Origin: an uncultured Bacillota bacterium
GTDB lineage: Bacteria; Bacillota; Clostridia; Lachnospirales; Lachnospiraceae
Length of the DNA: 47,063 nucleotides
Assembly (NCBI GenBank): GCA_958352855.1
Contig: CATWQE010000019.1
Span: 1 to 47,063, forward strand
Direction: 5' to 3'
In this document: positions 32,281 to 42,207 of the stretch, in pieces
How positions within the stretch are numbered: the first letter of the stretch is position 1
How the letters are laid out: every line of letters begins with the position of its first letter
Program-made: the position numbers and the translations under genes
Notes under the pieces: model-generated
The model's input: the letters and a program-made list of their open reading frames with translations, nothing else
Databases searched by the model: none
Told to the model about the DNA's origin: nothing

Positions 32281-34040
32281 AGGAGAAAATAAATTTCAAA
32301 AAATTTTTATTTGGAATTCGTAAGCAGACGTTTTTGTCTGTAACGCTCATATGTGGAACCATTTATATTTTTACCTACCTGGCAGTGGAACAGGTCATTA
32401 CTGACAAAATATCAGGGCTTCTTGCAGAGCAGTATACGAATGTAAATGACAAGCTGGCAGGAGAATTTGAGAATCTTTATGAGGAATTAAATCAGCTTAC
32501 CGGAGATTTTGTAATTAATGAATATGTGCAGAAAACCCTTCGGAATACATCTGTAGATACAGCAGAAAAGGAAATGCTGAAAAGGTCGGTTTCCTGCTAT
32601 AACCGGAGTTTTCTGGATGCTTATCTTATAGTAGATAACAAGGAAAACTTCTATTCTCTGAGAGATGTGCACATTTCTTATGCAGAGTTTAAAAAGACGG
32701 AGATTTATCAGGGGTTTGGGGAAGAATATTCAAAAACAAAACTCCTTTGGGCAGAAGATACGATTTTCTGCACAGGAGAGAAAAGCTTATTTGCCCTGCG
32801 GCGTATTCATGAAATGAATTCCCTGCATGAGCCGGGATTTCTGATTTTGAAACTGAACAAGCATATCTGGAGCCCCTTGCGGGAACAGATTGATAACCCG
32901 GAGCTTGTATATTTTATTCAGGATGCCAAAGGGAATCGCTGTTTTGAGCAGTTCCCGGATGAGGACAGCAAGAAATGGAGAAAAGAGTTTCAGCAAACCA
33001 GGCAGAAGGCTTCAGGGAACAGTTTGAAGAATGGAATGATTATTGAAAAAACAGATGCAGACACAGGTTTTACCATGGTAACCTTTGCGCCTAAACATGT
33101 AGCAAATCAGATTGTAGAAGAAGTGCAGAAAATCATGATTATCTTGTTTCTGGCAGGCTATATCCTTTTGATGGTGTGCATGAGCTTCTGGTCGGAAAGA
33201 CTGGCAAGACCTATTAAGAAGATACGCAGAGTGATGGGGGAATTTGGTGATAAGAAGCTGGATGACCAGCTTATTCTGCATACCAATACAGAACTTGATT
33301 ATATTGGACAGGCATATAACGGAATGCTTGGGGAAGTGAAGCATTTAATGGAAAACGTGCAGCATAAGGAGAGAGAATTAAAAGAAAGTGAATTGCAGGT
33401 TATGCTTTATCAGATAAGACCGCATTTTCTATATAATACTCTGGATACCATTTATATGCTGGCAAGAATTCAAAAAGAAGAAACCATCATGAAAATGATA
33501 CAGGCTCTGTCCAAGTTCCTGAGAATTAATCTGAGTAACGGAAATAGTTATATCCAGGTGGACAAAGAAATTGAACATGTGAAAGCCTATATGGATATAC
33601 AGAAAATCAGAAATACAGATTTGTTTGATTATCAGATTGAGATTCAGGACAGTGTCAGAGAGGTGGAAATTCTGAAAATGACCTTGCAGCCTATTGTGGA
33701 GAACTGTATTAAATATGGATTTCGGGATATTTATTCAGATGGCATGATTTGGATTCGGGTTTACCAGGAAGATAAACATTTATGTTTTTCTGTAGAAAAT
33801 AATGGTACACCAATCCAGGAAGAGGCGCTGAATCATTTAAATAATATGGGGCAGATGCCTCTGGAGGAAATCACTGCGTTTGTGAAGAAAAAAGAAGGCG
33901 GTTTTGGAATTTCCAATGTGGTAAAACGGTTGCGTACTTATTATGGAGAACAGGTGAGCATATGCTATATACGAAAAGAAGAGGGAACAGAATGTGTAAT
34001 AAAAATAGAAGAGGATGGTCTTTCGCGCTCCTGTTCATAG
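32277..34040 (+). CDS. YesM-type sensor histidine kinase
   Basis: This 587-residue membrane kinase has TM1 at ~16-37, an extracellular sensor region of about 245 residues, TM2 at ~286-305 (IILFLAGYILLMVCMSFW) and a HAMP linker. A His_kinase domain follows with phospho-acceptor H383 in RPHFLYNTLDTIYML, then an HATPase domain (N-box IVENCIKYGF, G-box GGFGISNV). It phosphorylates the preceding response regulator. The 3' end overlaps the next gene by 49 bp. A sugar signal, possibly through that sugar-binding lipoprotein, is inferred from gene order. Confidence 0.93.
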   Translation: MKEKINFKKFLFGIRKQTFLSVTLICGTIYIFTYLAVEQVITDKISGLLAEQYTNVNDKLAGEFENLYEELNQLTGDFVINEYVQKTLRNTSVDTAEKEMLKRSVSCYNRSFLDAYLIVDNKENFYSLRDVHISYAEFKKTEIYQGFGEEYSKTKLLWAEDTIFCTGEKSLFALRRIHEMNSLHEPGFLILKLNKHIWSPLREQIDNPELVYFIQDAKGNRCFEQFPDEDSKKWRKEFQQTRQKASGNSLKNGMIIEKTDADTGFTMVTFAPKHVANQIVEEVQKIMIILFLAGYILLMVCMSFWSERLARPIKKIRRVMGEFGDKKLDDQLILHTNTELDYIGQAYNGMLGEVKHLMENVQHKERELKESELQVMLYQIRPHFLYNTLDTIYMLARIQKEETIMKMIQALSKFLRINLSNGNSYIQVDKEIEHVKAYMDIQKIRNTDLFDYQIEIQDSVREVEILKMTLQPIVENCIKYGFRDIYSDGMIWIRVYQEDKHLCFSVENNGTPIQEEALNHLNNMGQMPLEEITAFVKKKEGGFGISNVVKRLRTYYGEQVSICYIRKEEGTECVIKIEEDGLSRSCS

Positions 34041-35269
34041 CTTTTTTATGTGCAGGCTGTAACAGAGAAGAGAAAACAGTGGAACAAAAGCAAGAAGAAC
34101 CAGTGAAAATTCCAGTTGTATTTCGTGTAGACCCTGCTACAAATGTAAGTAATAACCTGGAATTTGTGGAAGAATTTAATGCGTTGTATGAGGGTGAGTA
34201 TGTTGTGGAGGTGGAGTGGCTTACAGAAAGCACAGCAGGCTACAGGGAGAGACTGAAACAGTGGAATGTGCTGGATGAGATGCCGGCAGTGATTACAGAC
34301 GCCGGATTTGATTATGATTTTTACCGTTTGCTGGTGGAAGAGCAGCGTCTGGTAGATTTGCGCCCTTATATGGAGCAGGCGCCAGAGTGGAAAGATACCT
34401 TCCGAAGTGAGATTCTGGAGGAGTGCCAGGAGGAAGATGGAGCCATCTATCTTTCTCCGCTTGGAAGCTCTATTCAGTCCTATGCAGGAATTCTTTATAA
34501 CAAAGAACTTCTGGCACAGGCTGGATATAAAGAATTTCCGCAAACCTGGGAAGACTTTTTTGACTGCCTTGAAAAATTAAAGGCCCAGGGGATTATGCCA
34601 TTATCCCTTCATGGTTTTGGAAGCTATTGGGTTCCCATGCTGTTTGCCACCAGTTATATCTATGGAACAGAAGAGGGGACAGAGTTTTTAAAAGAAGATT
34701 TTCCTAAAAGCTATCAGAATGAAAGCATGTATGAACTTTTAGAAGTGCTTACCACTCTGTTTGCATATACCTTTGAGGATGCTGTGGAGATTGAATTTGA
34801 CACAGCGGCAGAGCGTTTCCAGAAGGGAGAGGCAGCCATTTTTGCAAACGGGTACTGGATGGTGGAAGAAATGCCGGAAGAGGTAAAGGAGCAGATGGGA
34901 TTTGCGCCTTTTCCTGGAAATATCCTCATGAATTCCCCAAGAATGAGCGCCTGGGCAGTTACTGCTGGATATGACGCGGAGGTCACACAGGGAGCGGTAA
35001 AACTTCTGGAATACCGGTCTCAAAGAGAAGGAAAGAATACACAGAGGCTTTATGCAAAAGAAAATTTAAACAGTCTTCAGGAAGAGTATGTGGAAGCAGT
35101 AGAGCAGTCAGAGCGGGTGATGCCCAATTATCAAATGAAGTGGGAACAGGAAATTCAGATGGATTTCTTTAATGAATATCTTCCGATTTATCTGAAGGGA
35201 GAGATGAGCAGGGAAGCCTTTCTGGAAGAGATGGATAAGCGTCTGGAAGCAATCCGGCTGGAAAAATAG
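33992..35269 (+). CDS. Orphan sugar-binding lipoprotein linked to the two-component system
   Basis: This extracellular solute-binding protein (family 1) has about 425 residues and a lipobox CAGC (C23). Characteristic segments are PVVFRVDPATNVSNNLEFVE, GILYNKELLAQAGYKEFPQT and AIFANGYWMVEEMP. An ATG 30 bp upstream is in frame, but GAGGG before ATG 33992 favours the latter; either start lies inside the sensor kinase gene. No permease genes follow, so it may serve the MalFG importer with different specificity. Alternatively it may act as the ligand-binding partner of the kinase, as solute-binding proteins do for some sensors. The family is certain and the partnership inferred. Confidence 0.88.
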   Translation: MCNKNRRGWSFALLFIAFLCAGCNREEKTVEQKQEEPVKIPVVFRVDPATNVSNNLEFVEEFNALYEGEYVVEVEWLTESTAGYRERLKQWNVLDEMPAVITDAGFDYDFYRLLVEEQRLVDLRPYMEQAPEWKDTFRSEILEECQEEDGAIYLSPLGSSIQSYAGILYNKELLAQAGYKEFPQTWEDFFDCLEKLKAQGIMPLSLHGFGSYWVPMLFATSYIYGTEEGTEFLKEDFPKSYQNESMYELLEVLTTLFAYTFEDAVEIEFDTAAERFQKGEAAIFANGYWMVEEMPEEVKEQMGFAPFPGNILMNSPRMSAWAVTAGYDAEVTQGAVKLLEYRSQREGKNTQRLYAKENLNSLQEEYVEAVEQSERVMPNYQMKWEQEIQMDFFNEYLPIYLKGEMSREAFLEEMDKRLEAIRLEK

Positions 35270-35378
35270 AAGAGTTTAATAATTGATAGTATATGTTTAG
35301 ATATTTATATGTGCGTATTCCATCCTTATGATACAATACGAAACCGAGAATAGAAATGTAGAATGTGATGGAAAAGAT

Positions 35379-37328
35379 ATGAAATGGATTTATGGAAAAC
35401 AAGATTTTAAAACCCTGGAGAGGGGAGAAGAAAACTGCTATTTAATGACGAACGGTCTGGGAGGATTTTCTTCTATGAATATGATGGGAGGGGTTTCCAG
35501 AAATGACCATGCTTTTTTCATGGCATGTACGAATCCACCCAATCATAGATATAATCTGATTCACAGAATCAGAGAAGAAGTGGAGTTAGAAGAAGAGAAG
35601 ATTGTGATTTCTTCCCAGGAATTCCAGGGAAAAGAAGCTGAGAAGGGATATGAGTATCTTTCCTCTTTTGTTTATGAAAATACACCTTTGTGGCGGTTTC
35701 ATGTAAAAGGAATGGAGATTGTCAAAGAGGCGGCTATGGAACAAAATGAGAATCGTATTGCCCTGCAGTATCGGCTGCACAACAGAAGCAAAAGGAAGGG
35801 ACGCTTTTCGGTAACACCTTTTTTCCAGTTTGTGCCGAAAACACAGGATATGGAACCTTTGCAGGAAATCCACTTCTGTCAAAAAGAGAATAAGATAGAA
35901 AGCGCGGGAATGAAGCTGTTTTTCAGAACCAATGGGGAAGTTTTGAAAATTCCCAGAGAGCGGGAAACCTTATTTTACTCTTATGATGTGTGTGATGGAA
36001 GAAGAGCCTGCGGACATGCAAAAGCCAATCATAAAATATCTATAGAGATACCGGAAGGATGCAAGACGGTATTAGAAATTGTGTATGAAATGGAAAAATC
36101 TCAGAAAAGTGCCAAAACAATCTTAGAGGAAGCTAAGACATACGGAAAAGCATTGGAAAAGCGTGCAGGATTTACTTCACCCATTGCAGGACAACTTGCA
36201 AAAAGTGCAAATCAGTTTATTGCCAAAAGGGCATCCACCAATGGAAGTACTATTTTGGCAGGCTTTCCTTTTTTTGAAGATTGGGGAAGGGATACCATGA
36301 TTGCCCTGCCGGGCATTTGTATTTCAACAAAACAGTATGAGAGAGCAAAAGAAATTCTTCGCACCTTTGCTGCCCACGAAAAAAACGGACTTATGCCAAA
36401 TCTGTTTCCAGAAGGGGAACAGGAGCCTATGTATAATACGGTAGATGCAGCTTTGCTGTTTATGAATGGAGTTTATCTCTATTATAATGCCACAAAGGAT
36501 GCAGATTTTGTCCGGGAAGTTTATCCAGTGATGAAACGCATTATAAAAGGCTATAGGGAAGGAACTCATTTCGGGATTCATATGGACTTAGATGGGCTGA
36601 TACAGGCAGGAGAAGGTTTGGCGCAGGTGACCTGGATGGATGTCCGCATAGGAGAAATCCTTCCCACACCAAGACATGGAAAACCAGTGGAAATCAACGC
36701 CTATTGGTACAATGCGCTGAAAATTATGGAAACTCTGGCAGAAATTACAGGAGAACAACAGGAAAACTATGAGAAGCTGGCAGAACAGGTAAAAGAAAGC
36801 TTTCAGAAACAGTTTTGGATGGAAGAAAAAGAATGCTTAAAGGATTTGGTATCCGGGACAAAGGCGGATACACAAATACGCTGCAATCAAATATGGGCAG
36901 TATCCATGCCCTTTACCATGCTTTCAGAAGAACAGGAGCAAAAGGTAGTAGAAACGGTATTTGAAAAATTATATACCCCTTATGGTTTGCGGACTTTAGA
37001 GGAAGGGGACGGGGAATTTCATGGAATTTATAAAGGTCCGGTGGAAGAAAGAGATATGGCATATCATCAGGGAACTGTGTGGACATTTCCCCTGGGAGCG
37101 TATTACCTGGCATATTTAAAAGTTCATAAATACAGCAGCGAAGCAGTAGAAACAGTAAGAGAACAATTAGAGGTTATGGAAAGTGCTATGCGAGAAGGCT
37201 GTGTGGGACAGTTACCGGAGATTTATGATGGGAAAAACCCTACCTCATCCAGAGGCTGTTTTGCCCAGGCGTGGAGTACAGGGGAGATTCTGCGGGTTTA
37301 CGAGGCACTGGAAAATAAGAAGCTATAA
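35379..37328 (+). CDS. Glycogen debranching enzyme / amylo-alpha-1,6-glucosidase (GH133-like)
   Basis: About 649 residues. The N-terminal GDE domain has the signature ERGEENCYLMTNGLGGFSS. The C-terminal (alpha/alpha)6 barrel has AGFPFFEDWGRDTMIALPG, EPMYNTVDAALLFMNGVYLY and a closing SRGCFAQAWSTGEILR. The enzyme removes alpha-1,6-linked glucose stubs from glycogen or limit dextrins in the cytoplasm. The frame opens at ATG 35328 with no ribosome site. ATG 35379, behind GGAAAAG, begins MKWIYGKQDF like homologues, so I prefer it. A GATACAAT promoter-like box lies at 35330-35337. It precedes phosphorylase, its expected partner. Confidence 0.9.
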   Translation: MKWIYGKQDFKTLERGEENCYLMTNGLGGFSSMNMMGGVSRNDHAFFMACTNPPNHRYNLIHRIREEVELEEEKIVISSQEFQGKEAEKGYEYLSSFVYENTPLWRFHVKGMEIVKEAAMEQNENRIALQYRLHNRSKRKGRFSVTPFFQFVPKTQDMEPLQEIHFCQKENKIESAGMKLFFRTNGEVLKIPRERETLFYSYDVCDGRRACGHAKANHKISIEIPEGCKTVLEIVYEMEKSQKSAKTILEEAKTYGKALEKRAGFTSPIAGQLAKSANQFIAKRASTNGSTILAGFPFFEDWGRDTMIALPGICISTKQYERAKEILRTFAAHEKNGLMPNLFPEGEQEPMYNTVDAALLFMNGVYLYYNATKDADFVREVYPVMKRIIKGYREGTHFGIHMDLDGLIQAGEGLAQVTWMDVRIGEILPTPRHGKPVEINAYWYNALKIMETLAEITGEQQENYEKLAEQVKESFQKQFWMEEKECLKDLVSGTKADTQIRCNQIWAVSMPFTMLSEEQEQKVVETVFEKLYTPYGLRTLEEGDGEFHGIYKGPVEERDMAYHQGTVWTFPLGAYYLAYLKVHKYSSEAVETVREQLEVMESAMREGCVGQLPEIYDGKNPTSSRGCFAQAWSTGEILRVYEALENKKL

Positions 37329-37345
37329 GAAAGGAAAGAGCGTAA

Positions 37346-39607
37346 ATGGAAAAGGAATTAACAATAAAAGTAAAGGAATTATTCGGAAAAGAAATTGCTC
37401 AGGCATCTAATGAAGAGATTTATGCTGCACTTTTAAGCATTGTAAAAGAAAAAATGCAGGAAGCAAAACATAATGAGGGAAAAAGAAAACTATATTATAT
37501 TTCAGCAGAGTTTCTCATTGGAAAATTGTTGTCCAATAACTTAATCAATCTGGGATTATTTGAAGAAACAAGAGAAGTTCTGAAAAAGAATGGAAAAGAT
37601 TTAACAGAAATTGAAGAAGTGGAATTAGAACCTTCTCTGGGAAATGGAGGACTTGGACGTCTTGCAGCCTGTTTTTTAGACTCTATTGCATCTCTTGGAT
37701 TAAATGGAGACGGAGTGGGATTAAATTATCATGACGGATTGTTTCTTCAGAAATTTCAGGATAACAAACAGCAGGAAGAGAAAAATCCATGGATTACAGA
37801 TAAAAGCTGGCTGACCAGAACTAACGTAAGCTTTGAGGTGCCATTTAAAGATTTTACTTTGAAATCTACCATGTATGATATTGATGTTCCCGGCTACCAC
37901 AGCGGATGTAATAAACTGCATCTGTTTGATTTAGACAGTGTGGACGAAAGTATTATTGAAGAAGGAATCCGTTTTAATAAAAAGGATATCCATAAAAATC
38001 TTACCTTGTTCCTCTATCCTGATGACAGTGATGAAGACGGACAGCTTTTGAGAATTTATCAGCAATATTTTATGGTAAGCAATGCAGCGCAGTTAATTCT
38101 GAAGGAAGCAGAAGAAAGCGGCGAAAATCTCTATGAACTTCACAAACATGTGTGTATTCAGATTAATGACACCCATCCTACTATGGTAATTCCGGAACTT
38201 ATTCGTATTCTTACAGAGGAAAAGAACTTTAATATGGATACTGCAGTGGATGTTGTAAGCAAAACCTGCGCGTATACAAATCATACGATTTTAGCAGAAG
38301 CCCTGGAAAAATGGCCTGTTTCTTATTTGGAAAAAGTTGTTCCTCATCTGGTTCCTATTATTCGTGATTTGGACAGAAGAGTGAGAAGAGATTTCCATGA
38401 TGAGAAAGTTTATATTATTGATGAAATGAATCGTGTGCATATGGCGCACATTGATATTCATTTTGGATATGCGGTAAATGGAGTGGCAGCTCTTCATACA
38501 CAGATTTTAGAACAATCTGAACTGAAGCCATTTTATGACATTTATCCGGAGAAATTCCAGAATAAGACGAATGGTATTACATTCCGCCGCTGGCTGGTAC
38601 ATTGTAATCATAAGCTGGCAGATTATATCACAGAACTCATTGGACCGGGATATCTGGAGAACGCACAGGAGCTGGAAAAGCTTCTGGCTTATAAAGACGA
38701 TGAAACGGTTCTTGGCAAATTAAAAGAGATTAAGAAAGAAGCAAAAGCAGAGCTTAAGAGATATCTGAATATGACGCAGGGCGCAGAAATTGATGAAAAT
38801 TCTGTTTTTGATATTCAGATAAAACGTCTCCATGAGTATAAGAGACAGCAGATGAATGCGTTGTATGCTATTTACAAATATAAAGAAATAAAAAAGGGTA
38901 ATCTGCCAAAACGTCCTGTTACTATGATTTTCGGCGCAAAGGCAGCTCCGGCTTATACCATTGCAAAGGATATTATTCATTTGATTCTGTGTTTGCAGCA
39001 GTTAATTGAAAATGACCCGGAAGTAAATCCATACTTCAAAATCGTTATGGTAGAAAACTACAATGTAACAAAAGCAGAAAAACTCATTCCGGCATGCGAT
39101 ATTTCAGAGCAGATTTCTCTTGCATCCAAGGAAGCCTCCGGAACTGGAAACATGAAGTTTATGCTCAACGGCGCAGTGACTCTTGGAACAGAAGATGGAG
39201 CCAATGTGGAAATTCATGAGCTGGTAGGAGATGACAACATTTATATTTTCGGTGAAAAATCTGAAAAAGTCATCGAACTGTATGAAACCGGAGCATACTG
39301 TGCAGCAGATATTTATGATAAGGATGCCCAGGTAGAAGAACTGGTAGATTTTATTATCAGCAAAGATCTGATTCGCATTGGTGACCCGGTGAATCTGGCG
39401 CGGCTTTATAAGGAAATCGTAGGAAAAGACTGGTTCATGGCGCTTCTGGATATAAAAGATTATATTAAGACAAAGGAGCAGATGCTGGAAGATTATGAAG
39501 ATGAACAGGCATGGGCTAAGAAAATGCTGGTCAATATTGCAAAGGCAGGCTTCTTCTCTTCTGATAGAACCATTGCAGAATATAACAGAGATATCTGGCA
39601 TTTATAA
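37346..39607 (+). CDS. glgP: Glycogen/maltodextrin phosphorylase (GT35)
   Basis: This 753-residue alpha-glucan phosphorylase releases glucose-1-phosphate from non-reducing ends. The family landmarks are LEPSLGNGGLGRLAACFLDS, INDTHPTMVIPELIR, NGITFRRWL, RLHEYKRQ and the PLP site K604 in GTGNMKFMLNGA. The chain is slightly shorter than the E. coli enzymes, mostly at the N-terminal regulatory part, as usual in Firmicutes. AAGGAAAGAG precedes the ATG; the gap to the debranching enzyme is 17 bp, implying one transcript. It feeds glucose-1-phosphate into glycolysis. Confidence 0.96.
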   Translation: MEKELTIKVKELFGKEIAQASNEEIYAALLSIVKEKMQEAKHNEGKRKLYYISAEFLIGKLLSNNLINLGLFEETREVLKKNGKDLTEIEEVELEPSLGNGGLGRLAACFLDSIASLGLNGDGVGLNYHDGLFLQKFQDNKQQEEKNPWITDKSWLTRTNVSFEVPFKDFTLKSTMYDIDVPGYHSGCNKLHLFDLDSVDESIIEEGIRFNKKDIHKNLTLFLYPDDSDEDGQLLRIYQQYFMVSNAAQLILKEAEESGENLYELHKHVCIQINDTHPTMVIPELIRILTEEKNFNMDTAVDVVSKTCAYTNHTILAEALEKWPVSYLEKVVPHLVPIIRDLDRRVRRDFHDEKVYIIDEMNRVHMAHIDIHFGYAVNGVAALHTQILEQSELKPFYDIYPEKFQNKTNGITFRRWLVHCNHKLADYITELIGPGYLENAQELEKLLAYKDDETVLGKLKEIKKEAKAELKRYLNMTQGAEIDENSVFDIQIKRLHEYKRQQMNALYAIYKYKEIKKGNLPKRPVTMIFGAKAAPAYTIAKDIIHLILCLQQLIENDPEVNPYFKIVMVENYNVTKAEKLIPACDISEQISLASKEASGTGNMKFMLNGAVTLGTEDGANVEIHELVGDDNIYIFGEKSEKVIELYETGAYCAADIYDKDAQVEELVDFIISKDLIRIGDPVNLARLYKEIVGKDWFMALLDIKDYIKTKEQMLEDYEDEQAWAKKMLVNIAKAGFFSSDRTIAEYNRDIWHL

Positions 39608-39628
39608 AAGATAAAAGGAGAAATGAAT

Positions 39629-41095
39629 ATGAGAAAAACAGGAATTTTAATGCCGGTATCTGCACTCCCTTCTTCCACAGGTGTGGGAGAACTGGGGCCT
39701 GCAGCCTGGCATTGGATTCAGGTAATGGAAGAAAACGGAGTGAAAATCTGGCAGATTCTGCCTTTAAATCCTCTTGGATTCGGAAATTCTCCCTATCAGC
39801 CTTATTCCTCCTGCGCAGGGGACGAGCTGTATATCAGCTTGGAATTGTTAAAAGAACAGGGCCTTTTAGAATCAGAGATTCCGGCTTTTCGTCAGCAGAC
39901 AAAACGTGTAGATTATGAGGCTGTGAGAAAGTTTAAAGAACCTTATTTAAGACAGGCTTATGAGGCATTTTCCAGAAAGGACGGGCAGGAAGAACAGACC
40001 TATCAGGAATTTGCTTCCCAGAAATGGGTGTATGAATATGGAGTGTTCCGCGCCTTAAAGGATGCAAATGGAGGGAAATGCTGGAATGAGTGGAATCAGG
40101 AGGCCAGGTTCTGGCCGGAAAACCAAACGGCGCTTTCCAAAGAAATAGAAGCAGAGGCAGAATATCAGATGTTTCTGCAGTATGTCTTTTATACCCAGTG
40201 GATGCAGGTGAAAACACTGGCAAATGAAAAAGGCATTGAGATTATGGGAGATGTGCCCTTTTATGTAGGGGTGGATTCTGTAGATGTCTGGGGAGGAAAA
40301 GATAACTTCCTGTTAGACACACAAGGGCATCCGGTTTTTATTGCAGGGGTGCCGCCGGATTATTTTAGCGCAACAGGGCAGCGCTGGGGAAATCCTATTT
40401 ACAACTGGGAGTATATGAAATCCCATGAATACAGGTTCTGGGTAGACAGAATTGGCTACAGCAGCAAATTATTCGACTTAGTTCGAATTGACCATTTCCG
40501 GGCCTTTGACACCTACTGGAAGATTCCTGCGAGTTGTCCTACTGCCATAGAAGGAGCATGGATAGAGGCTCCTGGCTATGAAGTCCTGGATACCCTGCAG
40601 GAAAAAATTCCTGGAGTGCGTCTGGTAGCTGAGGATTTAGGGGAACTTCGTCCAGAAGTGATTACTTTAAAAGAGCATTATCATTTAAAAGGAATGAAGA
40701 TTCTGGTATTTTCTATTGAGACAAGTGGAAAATATGCCTATGACAATGCCCCGGAGACAGAAAATACCATTCTTTATACAGGTACTCATGACAATGATAC
40801 GCTGATGGAATGGTACGGAAAACTCTCCAAGGCTGCAAAGAGAAAGGTGCGCAGATTTTTGAAAAAAGAGGGCTTTTGTCAGGGCAGTGTAAAAGATAAG
40901 CTTCTTGCTTATACTTTAAGGAGTAATGCAGAATATGCCGTTATTCCTGCGCAGGATATTTTGGGATTATATAAGGAAGGGCATATGAATACACCAGGAA
41001 CAGTTGGAAGTCCTAACTGGGAGTGGCGTATGCTAGAATTCCAGACAATAGAGAAGGAATTGAAAAAATATAAAAGCATCATAGCCAATCGGTAA
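39629..41095 (+). CDS. malQ: 4-alpha-glucanotransferase (amylomaltase, GH77)
   Basis: About 488 residues. It disproportionates malto-oligosaccharides, lengthening chains for phosphorylase and releasing glucose. GH77 motifs: MPVSALPSSTGVGELG, LPLNPLGFGNSPYQPYS, IMGDVPFYVGVDSVDVW, the nucleophile Asp in LVRIDHFRAF, the acid/base Glu in RLVAEDLGE and the Asp in YTGTHDNDTLMEWY. Two ATGs lie 6 bp apart; AAAGGAG at proper spacing favours the second. It ends the alpha-glucan gene row, 21 bp behind phosphorylase. Confidence 0.95.
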   Translation: MRKTGILMPVSALPSSTGVGELGPAAWHWIQVMEENGVKIWQILPLNPLGFGNSPYQPYSSCAGDELYISLELLKEQGLLESEIPAFRQQTKRVDYEAVRKFKEPYLRQAYEAFSRKDGQEEQTYQEFASQKWVYEYGVFRALKDANGGKCWNEWNQEARFWPENQTALSKEIEAEAEYQMFLQYVFYTQWMQVKTLANEKGIEIMGDVPFYVGVDSVDVWGGKDNFLLDTQGHPVFIAGVPPDYFSATGQRWGNPIYNWEYMKSHEYRFWVDRIGYSSKLFDLVRIDHFRAFDTYWKIPASCPTAIEGAWIEAPGYEVLDTLQEKIPGVRLVAEDLGELRPEVITLKEHYHLKGMKILVFSIETSGKYAYDNAPETENTILYTGTHDNDTLMEWYGKLSKAAKRKVRRFLKKEGFCQGSVKDKLLAYTLRSNAEYAVIPAQDILGLYKEGHMNTPGTVGSPNWEWRMLEFQTIEKELKKYKSIIANR

Positions 41096-41131
41096 AAAGA
41101 AAACAGATAAATTATAGATGTTGAAAGAGGG

Positions 41132-41179
41132 AATCTTGTATTTCGTTCATTTACACAAAAATAAACGAAATACAGGATT
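41132..41179. terminator. Bidirectional terminator between malQ and the convergent AraC gene
   Basis: Arms 41132-41150 and 41161-41179 pair over 19 positions with two G-T-type mismatches, around a 10-nt loop. The hairpin lies between convergent genes and can end transcription from both sides. Confidence 0.75.
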
Positions 41180-41185
41180 TTCCTA

Positions 41186-42061
41186 TTATGATGCAGACGT
41201 TATCTGGGCGTATTTTTTTGGTGATATTCCCACTGCTTTTGCGAAGGCCTTCAAGAAGTTGCTATAATCTCGAAATCCGCATTTTTCACAGGCTTCGTTG
41301 ACAGAATATCCCTCACTTAACAGGGACTTTGCCAGGGTAATGCGCTTGGCTATAATATATTTGTTAATGGTGGTTCCAGTTGCTGCTTTAAAAATACGGC
41401 ACAGATAAGAAGAGCTTAAGAAAAAATGCTCTGCAAGTTCTTCTATGGTCAGTGTATCTTCAATATTTTGATTAATATAACTCAGAATGGTATCCACCTG
41501 AGTATGATTCGTCTTTTTTTCTTCAGGAAGCACGTCATTTTCCTTTACATTTTCTCTTCTTATAAAAGTTCGATTCAAAAATACCAGAAGTTCCACAAAG
41601 GCAGCTTGAGTTAAAAGTTCTTCCCCATATCCTTCAATTGTAGAAATCTTGTGAATATAATACAGAAAGCGGTTTTTCTCATCTTCCGTAAGAGAAATCT
41701 TATGTCCAAACCTTGCCGGTCTGCTGGAAAAACAATGATTTAAATCTGTATCCGATAAGCTTAACTTTTTCACAAATTCAGGATAAATAGAAAGGACAAT
41801 TCTTTCATGAATCTGACTGTCAATCTGGGTCAGATGATGACTTTCATATTGATTGATAAAAAATAAATCCCCTGGTAAAATATCATAAAAACGATTATCA
41901 ATCAAAAACTGCTTTCCCCCTGAAATCGAAAAATATAATTCATAGCTGTCATGAATATGCATACTCATTGGCTTCTCATCATGATATAAATGCGCAATGG
42001 CAAACGTCTGATTGGAAAGGCAGGTTTCAATAGCTTTTTTACAAGAACTATAAATTTCCAT
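41186..42061 (-). CDS. AraC-family regulator with cupin sensory domain
   Basis: This 291-residue regulator begins with a cupin (about 30-150: MSMHIHDSYELYFSISGG, ILPGDLFFINQYESHHLTQ), the usual sugar-sensing fold of AraC proteins. It ends with a double HTH (about 190-288: TIEELAEHFFLSSSYLCRIF, then SVNEACEKCGFRDYSNFLKA and ISPKKYAQI). The frame opens 69 bp earlier, but GAGGTGA sits just before ATG 42061. It is divergent from kduI-kduD and is probably their uronate-responsive regulator. It is convergent with malQ across a shared terminator. Confidence 0.9.
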   Translation of the reverse strand: MEIYSSCKKAIETCLSNQTFAIAHLYHDEKPMSMHIHDSYELYFSISGGKQFLIDNRFYDILPGDLFFINQYESHHLTQIDSQIHERIVLSIYPEFVKKLSLSDTDLNHCFSSRPARFGHKISLTEDEKNRFLYYIHKISTIEGYGEELLTQAAFVELLVFLNRTFIRRENVKENDVLPEEKKTNHTQVDTILSYINQNIEDTLTIEELAEHFFLSSSYLCRIFKAATGTTINKYIIAKRITLAKSLLSEGYSVNEACEKCGFRDYSNFLKAFAKAVGISPKKYAQITSAS

Positions 42062-42207
42062 TTTCTTCACCTCTTCTTCAGTATATCGTCTTTGTTCAAA
42101 ATAAACAAGATTTATGGCAAGAAAACACAAGAATCAGAAATATAAAACTGATATGATAAGGCTATAAATGAAGTAGAAATAAAATGTAAAAAAGGAGAGT
42201 TTAAATT

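Noticed and set aside
35328..35378. N-terminal extension of the debranching enzyme from the upstream ATG.
   Set aside because: No ribosome site, overlap with a promoter-like TACAAT box, and family proteins begin at the downstream MKWIYGKQDF-type start.
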